NCBI GenBank assembly: GCA_012934845.2
Contig: WNNJ02000570.1
Span: forward strand, 62,001 to 126,000
Length of the DNA stretch: 64,000 nt
Direction of reading: 5' to 3'
DNA from: Pomphorhynchus laevis
Taxonomy: Eukaryota; Acanthocephala; Palaeacanthocephala; Echinorhynchida; Pomphorhynchidae
Numbering within the stretch: the stretch's first letter is position 1; every line of letters starts with the position of its first letter. The position numbers and the translations under genes were made by a program. Positions 11,084 through 21,280 of this stretch are shown here, piece by piece. The notes under the pieces are model-generated. The model searched no databases and was not told the DNA's origin. It saw only the letters and a list, made by a program, of their open reading frames with translations.

Positions 11084-11126
11084 CGAGATCCGCAAGCGTT
11101 TATTTTATACGCTTGCGGATCTCGTC
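11084..11126. repeat. Perfect 17-bp inverted repeat at the end of the endonuclease frame
   Basis: ACGAGATCCGCAAGCGT (11084-11100), a nine-base A/T loop, then its exact reverse complement (11110-11126). The right arm is the coding DNA for the last residues of the PLE-A endonuclease (DEIRKR); the left arm is an inverted copy just beyond its stop codon. Confidence 0.85.
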
Positions 11127-11609
11127 ATTCAATACCACGTCATTCAATCCTAATGGGTACATGGAATTAAGCGTTTTAATCCAAAAATCTTCTTTTTCTA
11201 ATAGTTTTTGATTTAATATAGAAATGTTTTCTTCGATAATATGTTCTAAAATAAATAATTTACAGTTTTTAATATCATGTCCTATTAATCTCATATGTTT
11301 ATGAAATATAGTTTGACTATTATGCTGTATATTATATATGTGTTGCCTAAACCTAGTTTTTAACATTTGATATGTTTTTCCTATATATTGCAATCCACAT
11401 GTGCATTGTATTAGATACACTACACCTGCGGTATTGCAGTTACAATTATTATTAATATTTAATGAAAAACATTTGTTTGTCGTATTACTTACGATACAAT
11501 TATTATTATTTATAACATCACAAACTATACAATTTTTTCTGTTACATTTAAAAGATCTAAAATTGAAATCATTAGTACTTACGTATTTTTCCAATATTGT
11601 TGAGTACAT
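11100..11609 (-). CDS. PLE-A GIY-YIG endonuclease frame
   Basis: A 169-residue frame with a GIY-YIG nuclease domain of the type carried by Penelope-like retroelements, which nicks DNA to prime reverse transcription. A cysteine-rich start (CNRKNCIVC, CNCNT) precedes VVYLIQCTC and QYIGKT, the two strands of the GIY-YIG core. RFRQH supplies the conserved arginine and KEDFWIKTL the conserved acidic residue, and the frame ends near PLGLND. The upstream CxxxxCxxC and CxC pattern and the position 5' of the polymerase N-terminal part on the same strand fit the Naiad arrangement, where the nuclease is N-terminal. It reads open throughout, but it is cut off from the polymerase, so it is most likely an element fragment and not a host gene. 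Confidence 0.75.
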   Translation of the reverse strand: MYSTILEKYVSTNDFNFRSFKCNRKNCIVCDVINNNNCIVSNTTNKCFSLNINNNCNCNTAGVVYLIQCTCGLQYIGKTYQMLKTRFRQHIYNIQHNSQTIFHKHMRLIGHDIKNCKLFILEHIIEENISILNQKLLEKEDFWIKTLNSMYPLGLNDVVLNDEIRKRIK

Positions 11610-11944
11610 GTAACTTTTAAGTCATAATTTTTAACGTTGCTTTTTCGGTGTCGCCACCTAGTTTAGTTGACTCAGACTAAACTTACAACGGGCCATCCAG
11701 CAGCATCTGACAGGGGGCTGCCCTGCTTAAGGCGGTTGCAGGCTGGAACAAGATCTATAAAGATCTACCACCTTCACTCCACGCGCTACGCGACCTATCT
11801 TTTGGCCATTACCTGGTCACTTAAACGTGATCACGTGAAGCAGTTTACATTTTAAAGTGTAAACACCTTGGGATGCAAACTTCTCCCTTTTTTAAAAATT
11901 AATAATTCATCAAACTTGTTTGAAAATAAGAAAAAATAATAGTA
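11610..11944. other. Relatively GC-rich patch of unknown origin
   Basis: About 11660-11880 is visibly richer in G and C than anything nearby and contains the palindrome ACGTGATCACGT plus several short repeats. It has no long open frame and no convincing tRNA-type promoter boxes. It could be the head of a SINE or an element 5' region. Confidence 0.35.
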
Positions 11945-12110
11945 AAGTCGTAAGGAATAATACATAGTTTCAGTATTTCTGGCGGAGGTCATAAATGTTT
12001 GACCATGTTTTTATGCATATTTTGTTTGCCCAAGCCGAGAGGCGGATAGGCATTAAATGAATACCCTTCATTATTATTTTATTATCAAGATAACTTGATA
12101 ACTTTTGATA
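11945..12110 (+). repeat. LINE-type 3' tail and tail fragments
   Basis: A short piece (TTTCTGGCGGAGGTCAT) matches the distal part of the PLE-A tail. It is followed by TTTGCCCAAGCCGAGAGGCG and an ATT-rich end. A similar tail with a short hairpin lies at about 52970-53040. These look like 3' ends left by heavily truncated insertions. Confidence 0.45.
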
Positions 12111-12982
12111 TAAAGTTAATTAATTAGTTATGACTATTAATTAACTATTAATTAACAATTAATTATTAATTAATTAACTGTGAAATAGTGTTCTTATGTA
12201 TACAACGGATTCTTGTAGAACTGCTACTATCTTTGTCGTTTCTAAAGTGGCTACTTAACGCTCATTTTTCTTAACGATTAGCAATAATCATCATCTATAT
12301 GATGATTAGAGGGTAAAAATACCCTGTTCGTTAGGATGATGAAATTTAGACGATGATATTTCCTTCCTTGCAAACCAAATGTCAAAGACAATGTCAACTA
12401 TATTAAATACGTTCCCTAAGGAGGCAATTTTAAATAATGAAGCTACCTGAATTTTTGAATTTTAATTTTTTTTAATTCTTCACATTGAAAAATCATAAAC
12501 GTCATTGTATTTGAAAGTTCAAAGCAAACTGGTTTTGTGTTATTGTAAAGTACAAGATCTTGTCGAAGCAACAATCTTGTTGAGAGCGATGTGCAACAAT
12601 TTTGAGGCTGATAAAAATTAACAACTTATCACATACCGGCACTGCCTTTATGTTGTTCATTTCTAACTGGAAATTTCGGTTTTGAAGTGTTAAGGGAATA
12701 AAACATTAAAGCCGACATTTTCATTGTTTACGATATTGAACACGTGATATCATCAAGATCGCATTGTATTTTTAATTATTGCAGCTATTCGCTGTAATAA
12801 TTTAGTAATTCCTTATTTTAATATCCCATAAACATGTCAAAATTTAACATATTTACGACTTAGTTAAAGTGTAAGCAGTAAGTGGAAGTTAAACGGTCTA
12901 CGAAGAAGTAATTAACAACAGCAACAGTCGATTTAAGCGTTACTTTTTGAAAGCAAATATTATAGCAGCGTTCATTTTGGAA
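12111..12982. other. Tetraspanin upstream region
   Basis: A/T-rich DNA with no recognised repeat. It presumably holds the promoter and 5' leader of the tetraspanin; no specific element could be fixed. An AG acceptor-like site (TATTATAG at about 12958-12965) lies just before the start codon and could serve cis or trans splicing. Confidence 0.4.
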
Positions 12983-13732
12983 ATGGAAGGGTGTGGTAAA
13001 GTATCCCAGGTCACGTTAATTATTATAAATTGTATTACTGCACTGTTGGCATTGGTGGGTGCCGGACTAGGTATATGGATCAAGTATGATTCAAATGTCA
13101 ATGTCACAGTATCGGTAATTGCAGCCAGTTATAATGCTCAAGAAGTCAAAACCCTAATGACCCATCTGCTGGTAAGTTCGAACCTTTGGATACTTTGTGG
13201 ATGTATCGCCTTCGTATTATCGATAATCGGATGCATGGGTGCTTGGAAAGAAAGCAAAGTGTTCTTGTCTTTGTATGCTACCCTAATGGGACTTTTGATT
13301 ATAATTGAATTAGGGATAATAATTGCATTAGTATCTTTTAAAGGAAAATTTGAAAATCAACTAGAGAAGAGTTTGACCAAAGGGTTCGAATCAAAGCATC
13401 ATTATATTCTGCATCACGAAAACAGTACAGCCGTGAATCGTAAAGGAAAACTTAGTTCAACAGCTTTTACATTAATTGAACAAAACTTTAAGTGTTGCGG
13501 GCTAAAGGGTCCTGCAGATTACGGTCCTGCAAAGCTTGTGCCTCATAGTTGTTACAGTAAAGAACATAGAATATATCCGTATGGATGCGTAGAACAAGTG
13601 AATACGTTCCGAAAGAAATATACTCCGAGTATAATAACACTACAAATCGTATTGATTTGTGTTGAAAGCGTTGGTTTTATGTTAGCACTGACTACGTGTC
13701 TCTGGCCCGAAGAGTCCAAAATAATAAAATAA
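12983..13732 (+). CDS. Tetraspanin, single-exon gene
   Basis: A 249-residue four-pass membrane protein of the tetraspanin family, which organises membrane microdomains with integrins and other partners. I chose the ATG at 12983 (MEGCGKV) because it puts a short cytoplasmic start just ahead of membrane segment 1; the frame is open slightly further upstream but without ATG. Membrane segments lie at about residues 9-32, 62-85, 92-115 and 218-240. The large extracellular loop (about 117-217) carries the hallmark CCG at the middle, then PHSC and YGC, giving the four cysteines of the simplest loop type. The two N-glycosylation-type sites are NVT in the small loop and NST in the large one. The short C-terminus ends in SKIIK. 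A polyadenylation signal follows at 13770. It lacks introns, so a retrocopy origin is possible, but it is fully open. The subfamily (CD63-like or other) is not resolved. Confidence 0.9.
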   Translation: MEGCGKVSQVTLIIINCITALLALVGAGLGIWIKYDSNVNVTVSVIAASYNAQEVKTLMTHLLVSSNLWILCGCIAFVLSIIGCMGAWKESKVFLSLYATLMGLLIIIELGIIIALVSFKGKFENQLEKSLTKGFESKHHYILHHENSTAVNRKGKLSSTAFTLIEQNFKCCGLKGPADYGPAKLVPHSCYSKEHRIYPYGCVEQVNTFRKKYTPSIITLQIVLICVESVGFMLALTTCLWPEESKIIK

Positions 13733-13769
13733 AAAGGGAACTATATTATAGACAACTGTTATTAATTAA

Positions 13770-13775
13770 AATAAA
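13770..13775 (+). terminator. Polyadenylation signal of the tetraspanin
   Basis: AATAAA 38 bases after the stop codon, in a good position for a short 3' untranslated region. Confidence 0.65.
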
Positions 13776-13984
13776 GATGTGACACTATCATTAAATGCTG
13801 TTGATGTTTCATTTGCATTTTAAAACAACTCGTCGTTCATATATTTATTATTTTGTTTTAAATATTTCAATATTAATTATTGTTTAATGGTAAAAATATC
13901 GTTAGATATATGTTTGCATTTGTAAATAAGATAATACATGATGCATATTATATTGCAATATATTATATATTGTAAATTATATAT

Positions 13985-14593
13985 TACTAACATAGAAGCG
14001 GGGTCAAATACGCTTTAATGGCGAATTTCTTCTAATGAAATTTGATTATTTAGTGTATCTAATTCTTTAATAGAAATTTTTTTATTATCCATCAATAAAA
14101 ATTTCTAATATGACTTTAAATTTATTTTTAATAGTATTTTGTTGATTTGTATATTTTACTATTCTTTAATATCCTAAATAAATCAGCTAACTGAGTCTAC
14201 GTATTGTTATATAATTATAAAATAAACAAAACATAATAATGCTAAATCAAAATTTAATAATTAAATAATAAAATTAATAATTGTTTTTAGATTTTCTATA
14301 ATTTTAATCAAGTTAAAAAATAAAAATAAAAAATAAAATTTAAAATAAACGTCATTTTTATGAATTGACTAATAAATAACAGACGTTGTATCAGAATAAG
14401 AATTAGAGGTCATCAGGAGGAACTGCTATGCTATCAGGTTTCGGCCCTCTAACTCCTCTACCCAACATAGCAGCGGGGCCAAATACATGCTAATGATGTA
14501 TTTCCTCTAAAATAACTATCTAGTATCTTATTCTAATGCAAAGTATATTATTTATTATTCATCCATAAAAATTTGCCACTTGAGAGTTTAAAT
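13985..14593 (-). repeat. PLE-A 3' tail, one full copy plus one diverged copy
   Basis: On the minus strand the polymerase frame is followed by a short leader and the tail: CATTAGCATGTATTTGGCCCC, the two interleaved stems, ATGACGTTTATTTT and the CTCAGTTAGCTGATT end (14160-14590). Directly beyond it (13985-14165) is a second, more diverged copy of the polymerase end and tail start. The succession polymerase end, tail, polymerase end shows head-to-tail packing. Confidence 0.8.
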
Positions 14594-16060
14594 TTATTCT
14601 TTTATATTATTGTGTTGATTTATATATTTTACTATTTTCTGCTTGATGTTATTTTTATAGTAACCTAGTTTAAAATATGTATCTATTAAATTATTTAAAT
14701 GATTTTTAAGAAAGCCAATATCATTACATATTGTTGCAATTCTTAAAATTTCATTATTTAATGTATTATATTTTATATTATATGGTATGCATGAATGCTC
14801 ATGCAAAAATATGTTTCTTGTAAATTTAAATATGTCATCTTTACGATATAAATTAATAGTAGTTTTAGTTAATGTTAATTTAATGTTCATATCTAGATAT
14901 ACACCTTCTTTATCATTAATATTGGTTTTGTTAAGAATAAGGCTTTCTGGATAAATGTGCTCACTAATTGAATAAAAATTATTAGAATTAAATACACATA
15001 TATCATCAATGTATCGAAACATATATTTCATATATTTATATTGTTTAGATTTAGTTTTTACACAGTTATGAACAAATTCATATTCTATAAAGCTTAAAAA
15101 CAAGTCAGCTATAATTGGGCTACTATTACCATTGGAACACCTTTTACTTGTCTAAATATAGATGTCCCTACTTTTAAATAATTTTGATTTATCAAAATAT
15201 TTAAGAATTCTATTAATTCAATTTTATCCACATATTTATATTTACTTGATGGTTTAATTTTTGTTAGATAGGCGTTATAATTATTATAACATATATATGT
15301 ATATCTTTTTCCGAATATAAGGTTAATTAATTTTTCTAGCGCTTCTTTAATATCCACTAAATCTAGATTTGTATAAAGCGTACTAAAATCGTACGTATTT
15401 ATATTTTGAAAATTTATTCCTTTTGTCTGTTCTAAAAATTCTTTTGAAAAATTAATACTGAGATAGTGTTTTATATTATTATTAATTTCGATCACCTTGC
15501 GATATTTTTTAAAGTGTGCTTTAATTACTTTAAGTATTTTATTCATATGGACAGAAAGTGGTTTTAATGTACATTTAAACGCACTACATATGATCCTTGG
15601 TTTTATTGGAATTTTATGTAATTTTGGATTCCAATATAATATAGGTATAGTTTTATTATCTGATTCAATTTTTATACCCTTTTTATCCATTATAGAACAG
15701 TGACTTGTAATAATTGTTTCAAAACTCAACTCACTACTTTCATATGTTGGATTTACATTTAAATTATTATAATTAACCTCTTTCATTAGTATATCATAAC
15801 AAAGCTTTTTGCATATGAAGACAAAGTTATTACTAGCTTTATTAATAGTTGTTATTATATAGTTATCCTTTAATTTAGTAAGTTCTTTATACATATCTTT
15901 ATTAATTTTATCTTTCCTTTTGTAGTTGCTTTTTTTCATTTTATTTTTAATTTTATCAAGTATATTATCTTTCCAAATGTTTATCTTAGATATATTCGAG
16001 CCTTTACTGTTTATCAGCTTACTAAAGTCAGCATTTAAGTTATTGACTTGCGAAATACAG
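14594..16060 (-). mobile_element. PLE-A: Penelope-like reverse transcriptase, longest copy
   Basis: The minus strand encodes most of a PLE polymerase in two frames. In order: KLKDNYIITTINKASNN, YWNPKLHKIPIKPRIICSAF (fingers), TYDFSTLYTNL (palm motif A), QVKGVPM (motif B region), then in the second frame MFRYIDDICVF (YIDD catalytic motif C), EGVYLDMNIKL and a thumb region ending near KYINQHNN. There is no GIY-YIG domain after the thumb: the frame ends about 20 codons later in the better 3' copy at 18534-18875. With the endonuclease frame at 11100-11609 on the 5' side, this supports a permuted, Naiad-like PLE. The element is broken, and its 5' part is replaced by PLE-B sequence beyond about 16060. 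Confidence 0.85.
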
Positions 16061-16190
16061 TTTGAATCGTTTTTATTGGAGCTTTCGACCAAACGGTCCT
16101 TGTCAATAGATAAAAAATCAAACAGAATTAAAATGACAGTACAGAGATACAAGTTTTATACTATGAATACTACGGAAGAAGTCCATTCGT

Positions 16191-17154
16191 TTACGTGATA
16201 CCGTCCACAATTTCATGCAATACTGGTAATCGTAGTGACCAGTTAGACTTATTTCTAGCCATCGGATTCTCTTCGGAATTTATTAAGATTGATTCTTTTA
16301 TAAGAAGACGTCGCAAGTTGTTTTCAACACAGATAATCTTAGCTTTTCCAAAGTCAATCCCATGATCGGTCGACAGGACGTGGTTGACAATAGCAGACGA
16401 GGAGTCACCCGTTTTAGCGCATATCAATGCTGATAAATGCGCTTGGAGAATGTTTGTCGGGTTTGTCCTACATAACCCGCGTCACAATCTTGGCAAGGAA
16501 TGCGGTATACGCCACTTACAGGAGACAATTTTGGTTTCTTTTTGAACATCCCTGATAAAGTGCAACATCTTTTGTGGTAAATTCGAATATTCGTCAATCC
16601 TGAGCGCTTTAGATCGTTTTGTAGTGATCTGCTGCACGAGTTGTTGATAAAGGTAGTGCCAATATACGAGGTCAGACTTGGGACTGTGTTTGTTCTAACC
16701 TCATCAGGGTTAGATAAGTTCATGCGACGACGTAGGAGTTTTTTGACTGTTTTTCAGCCTATAATGATTGCCCATTTTGGGTATCCTCTTTGTGTTAGTT
16801 TTTCTTTATGGTCATTTGTTCGTAAAAAGCGGTTCGTTTAGATGAGCAAATAAGAGCCGGTCGTGTCAACAAAGAAATCGTAGTAGATATTTTGTAGCGA
16901 TCTGACATATGTGTGTGCCAAGGTGGCGGGCACCAAGAAATACCTGGTTTTCTGAACACTGATGCAATGACGCTGCTATCGTGTCGCTTGACCAAGACGT
17001 CCAAGAAGGAAATAGACATGGTACTGCTCTCAAAACACACATCCCATTGGATTGCAGAGTCTTTCCTATTAAGCGAGCTTTCTAATTCATTCAGTGAGGG
17101 TTTCTCACTCAGCACCATAAAGACATCGTCGACATATCTCCTCCAGTGATACAA
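16191..17154 (-). mobile_element. PLE-B: Penelope-like element with C-terminal GIY-YIG
   Basis: The minus strand first encodes the end of a reverse transcriptase (WRRYVDDVFMVL, the YVDD catalytic motif, then SISFLDVLV and a thumb). After a gap in frame comes a GIY-YIG nuclease: SGVYRIPCQDC, GYVGQTRQTFSKRI, then HGIDF and a lysine- and arginine-rich end with SILINSE. The order polymerase then nuclease is the canonical Penelope one, unlike PLE-A. The 5' half of the polymerase is missing and the remaining parts are in several frames. Confidence 0.85.
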
Positions 17155-17198
17155 AATATCTACTGTGATTTCTTTGTTGACACGACCGGCTCTTATTT
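16848..17198. repeat. Inverted repeat bracketing the PLE-B polymerase fragment
   Basis: 49-bp arms at 16848-16896 and 17150-17198 match as reverse complements with two differences. The left arm is PLE-B coding DNA (LLTRPALI region); the right arm is an inverted copy joined to the start of the LINE at 17201. It marks a rearranged 5' end of PLE-B. Confidence 0.85.
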
Positions 17199-18235
17199 AT
17201 CTGACCGTTCTTTTCGAGTCGGTTCAAATTCATCATCATCTCCTCTCATCCCTATTTTCTGGGGGGCCCACAAGGTTCAGTCTTAGGTCCCCTGCTTTTC
17301 TCTCTTCTACTCGGCGATCTCTCTCCGTTTATCAAACCTTACTCCTTTAACATCATACAATATGTCGATGGCATCCTCATATATGCTCAAGCACCCGCAC
17401 ATCACATACACGATATCGCAATTTCTGCCTCCAACTGTATTTCTTATATCTACAAACTTCTCTTCCATCTTCGTCTCGTTCTAAACACAGACAAGTCTAG
17501 AATAACGTGGATCCTCCCTCGTCAACCTAACATATCTCTTCCCCCTATATCGTCTGCTTCATCAATCATCTCTATAGTCCACAATCTCACTTTCTTTGAA
17601 TTCCATTTCGATGATCACCTTTCATTTAAACCCTTCGTCCGTGACGAGGTCCGCTCGTCTAACTGAATTATCTGTGACATCCACCGTATCCGCCCCCTTA
17701 TCGACTTCCGTTCTTGTATGTATATTCTTTCATCGCTTCTTTTCCCTAAAATCGATTACTGCCTAATTTTTTTTCGCTAATTCTTCAAAATCCATCATCC
17801 TAACCTACAACGCATCATCAACTCCGCCGTTCGAGTGCTCCGACGTCTTCGTCGCTTTGACCACACATCCACATATCTTGCTCAAGTATGCTGACCAACC
17901 ATCCACATCCGCATCCAACTTCGCCTTCTTTTTGTAACTTTTTGTATCATCCCTGTCCCACCTCTCTAGCACGGGGTTCGCGTAATTCCCTCTTACTCTA
18001 CGTTCCCAACTACTCCAACAACTACGGTCTCCGATCCTTCCTCGTCGCTGCCACACTCGCCTGGAATCAGCTCTCACTCGACGTCCGCCGCGCTCCCTCT
18101 TTTATTGCATTCAAATGCCGTCTCCGTACTCACCTCCTCGAAACATGATTTAGATATTTTTGTTGTTGTGGTCATGTAAGCGTGCGCCGACACTCATTTG
18201 CCACGTAAAAAATAAATATTTTTTATAAAAAAACA
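17199..18235 (+). mobile_element. L2-like LINE (family G), 5'-truncated copy with 3' tail
   Basis: Degraded reverse transcriptase: [12 protein letters not shown] start, GPTRFSLRSPAF region corresponding to GVPQGSVLG, QYVDGILIYA in place of YADD, then LIFFEFHFDDHLSFKPFVRD and RIINSAVRVLRRL. The coding part ends near 18148 and the copy closes with the family 3' tail CATGTAAGCGTGCGCC and CATTTGCCACG, then A-rich DNA at 18235. Many frame changes. Confidence 0.75.
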
Positions 18236-18439
18236 TTAAAATTTTAAATATTTAAGAATCTATACTTCGAGGATAATAGCATCTGGGCACACCTAATAAC
18301 CCCATGGGCGCACAGTTTGATATTATATTTTAACAATTGAAATTTTAAGAATTTAAATTTTGTGCTCTTTTTATCTTTATGATGATATTGATACATTGAT
18401 TTTATTCTAAAATGAGCGCACAAATTTATCCAGGTAGCC
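18236..18439. other. AT-rich spacer
   Basis: No feature recognised between the LINE tail and the next PLE-A fragment. Confidence 0.4.
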
Positions 18440-18905
18440 GCATTCTTTTCATTCAATTAGTGAACAAATTTATCCAGAAAGCCTCATTCTTAACAAAACC
18501 AATATTGATGATAAAGAAGGTGTATATCTAGATATGAACATTAAATTAACATTAACTAAAACTACTATTAATTTATATCGTAAAGATGACATATTTAAAT
18601 TTACAAGAAACATATTTTTGCATGAGCATTCATGCATACCATATAATATAAAATATAATACATTAAATAATGAAATTTTAAGAATTGCAACAATATGTAA
18701 TGATATTGGCTTTCTTCAAAATCATTTAAATAATTTAATAGATACATATTTTAAACTAGGTTACTATAAAAATAACATCAAGCAGAAAATAGTAAAATAT
18801 ATAAATCAACACAATAATATAAAGAATAAATTTAAACTCTTAAGTGGCAAATTTTTATGGATGGATAATAAATAATATACTTTGCATTAGTATAAGATAC
18901 TAGAT
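18440..18905 (+). mobile_element. PLE-A polymerase 3' end, plus-strand copy
   Basis: This matches the minus-strand copy at 14594-15000 almost exactly from IYPESLILNKTN-like DNA through YLDMNIKL, FTRNIFLHEHSC and KYINQHNN, and continues to a stop after KFLWMDNK. It shows the true C-terminus of this polymerase, with no nuclease domain after it. A short piece at 18425-18450 repeats the entry sequence, suggesting a rearranged 5' end. Confidence 0.8.
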
Positions 18906-19619
18906 AGTTATTTCAGAGAAATAACTAACTTTTTGTTTCAATCAAACTCATTTGACAGTAATCATATTTAAGTGAATTCATAAAGAACTTACAAAATGTC
19001 TATTTATTTATAAAGCGACTCATTTATTACGGTGTGTGGATTTTACACTCTCCATTATAGGCAAAAAAATTCATTTTATATATCCCTCAACCTCTATGTA
19101 TCTCCTAGCAGGGTAATATACGTGCCTACACCCTAGAGATCCATATTTGTTATCCCATATTGCCAAATTTGTTATTGCTGTTCTGATTACATTTGTTGTG
19201 TACTATTTAATACCTTTAATATCATTTCAATAAAAGAGTAAATACAAACTTGTCAGTTGTATCGACAAAATAATAGAATTCACAAATTACTTTGCAATTT
19301 AACTTAAATTTCAATGAATATGGAAAATAAAACGAAAAGCAATTTAAGTTCAAAATCTAGATGTAGAAACAATATTCAAAATATTTTATTAATAAAAAAC
19401 TCGTTAAAAATAGAAATTCTAGAAAATTTTCTGGTTGTGAAATAAACATCAAAGACTACCTTGGATTGGATAAATTGACTTACATGTAAGTTTTGTAGAT
19501 CATAAAATAATACCAGTTTAGCCTTTTTAAACGTTTACCTTTGAGCAATAATTACTAAAATGCATTTTTTAATTTATTCTTTAAGAATGAAATCTTCCAA
19601 TATTTATAGCATTATTGAA
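18906..19619. other. AT-rich spacer, nothing recognised
   Basis: Simple A/T-rich DNA with no supported frame or repeat. Confidence 0.4.
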
Positions 19620-19945
19620 TAAATGAACAACGTCTGTTATTTATTAGTCAATTTATAAAAATGACGTTTATTTTAAATTTCAATTTTTTTATTTTAACTT
19701 GATTTAAATTATAGAAAATCTAAAAACAATTATTAATTTTATTATTTAATTATTAAATTTTGATTTATCATTATTATGTTTTGTTTTGTTTATAATTATA
19801 TTAAATACGTAGACTCAGTTATCTGATCTGATTTGTTCTACTGACATGTTATTATTGACCTGTGGACTTTGTTTTCCGGTAATATGACCTCTGTCAGAAA
19901 GGTAGGGACATCTATATTTAGACAAATAAAAGGTGTTCCAATAAA
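19620..19945 (+). repeat. PLE-A tail (distal half) with a polymerase snippet
   Basis: 19620-19850 runs from AACGTCTGTTATTTATTAG to GACTCAGTTATCTGATC. It then includes the extended end (CATGTTATTATTGACCTG, TTTTCCGGTAATATGACC) also seen in the array at 6870-6925. 19902-19941 matches polymerase DNA coding for the TSIFRQ motif, again showing tail joined to body. Confidence 0.7.
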
Positions 19946-19959
19946 AGGAGATGCCTTTT

Positions 19960-20065
19960 AATATATCACAAGGCAGCCGAAACGACTGATGGTAGTTCAC
20001 CCTACTGATGAGTGCTGCCGGCTACCATCAGATCGTCTAGGAGTGATAAGGAAGTCTGTTCTATT
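19960..20065 (+). repeat. Dispersed repeat with CTGATGA and GAAA boxes
   Basis: The better copy of the repeat at 8745-8865. It contains GGCAGCCGAAACG, the perfect inverted pair CTGATGGTAG/CTACCATCAG, and ACTGATGAGTGCTGCC between them. GGCAGC before GAAA can pair with GCTGCC after CTGATGA. Confidence 0.6.
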
Positions 20066-20194
20066 TGTAATCGAACTCCGGTTTTTGGCAACATCTACAA
20101 TTATGAAACTGAAGCTTATTAGCTCCCGGAGCACAGTTTAACACATCCAGATATAAAATTATAAAAATTCCAGTCCCGAATTCCTAAACGCTCC
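20066..20194 (+). repeat. PLE-type terminal stretch
   Basis: It contains CCCGGAGCACAGTTTAACAC, similar to the short tandem unit at 45142-45235 that follows PLE-D. Probably the far end of the same tail family as 19960-20065. Confidence 0.4.
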
Positions 20195-21280
20195 TTGTGT
20201 GCACCCTGGTTCGACTATGACTGTAGAATTTCTAAGCGCATTCTACATCATTATTTTAGAGTGTTTCTTCGTTCTCTTAAACGTAATCGCAATCCTATAT
20301 CTAGTCATCGTGCTCATTACTGTAGCTTGGTTCACATATTATCTCTCCGAACGCTCTGTCTGTGTTCACTCAAACTCATCTTCATTTATATATTCCATCT
20401 CGCACTGTGTTCCATAAGGCTCCGTTTTAGGTCCTCTTCTTTTCTCCCTTCTCGGCGACTTGTCCTATATAACTCGTGATCATAACTATGATCTGATGCA
20501 GTATGCCGATGATATTCTCATTTACTCTTATGCGCATCAACAATGCATTCACGACTTCGCTGTTTCTGTTAGAAGTTGTCTAATGTCTATATCCAACATC
20601 TGGATCATCCCTCATCACCTAGACATAACTCCCAACCACAGTATGATTGAACTGTAAATTCGATCATACAGCCAATCGTTGACAATATAATTTCTTTGGC
20701 TTTCACTTCGACAATTTCCTTTTAATCAAACCTTTTGACAAAGTGTGCGCTTCTTTCTTATTTCTTCGTCACCTCCGTCGCATTTGTATGGTGATCAACC
20801 TTCGCTATTGTCTCGTCTATTTATCGTTTCTCCTATTTCACATAATTGATTATTGCCTTAGCTTATTTCCCAACTCTAAAAAATCTGCGCTTTTACCTCT
20901 CCAACGTATCATAAACTCTACTGCTCGTGTCCTCTTGCATCTTCGCCGCTTCAAACATATCTTCCATAAACTTTCCATTATATATTGGCTTACAATTAAC
21001 CTTCGTGTTGAATTTCGTTTGCGTATTTTTACTTTCGTTTTCTATTTCGTCACTCACCATCCTACTTACACCTTGCTTATCTTGATGATTCGCGTTTTGC
21101 CCTCTTGGCTCTGCAATCAAGTAATTCTATACTTTTCTACGTCCCTCCGCACTTAACCAACTACGGCCCCTGCTCTTTTATCGTCGCTGCTTCACTTGTC
21201 CTGAATTCTTCGCCAGCTTACGTCTGTTATTCTTCGTCCCTTCGATTCTTTAAAAACGGCTATCTTGTGTAATGTCTACT
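20195..21280 (+). mobile_element. L2-like LINE (family G), degraded copy
   Basis: Starts in the linker before the reverse transcriptase (APWFDYDC block). After an internal deletion it continues with QYADDILIYSYA (catalytic YADD), a degraded LNFLGFHFD region, LPLQRIINSTARVLLHLRRF and the C-terminal helices. Frames change repeatedly. Confidence 0.75.

Noticed and set aside
11660-11880. tRNA gene or tRNA-derived SINE head
   Set aside because: No convincing A and B box pair and no cloverleaf could be drawn.
12983-13732. Tetraspanin start at the upstream in-frame TTG
   Set aside because: No ATG there; the ATG at 12983 gives the normal short cytoplasmic start.
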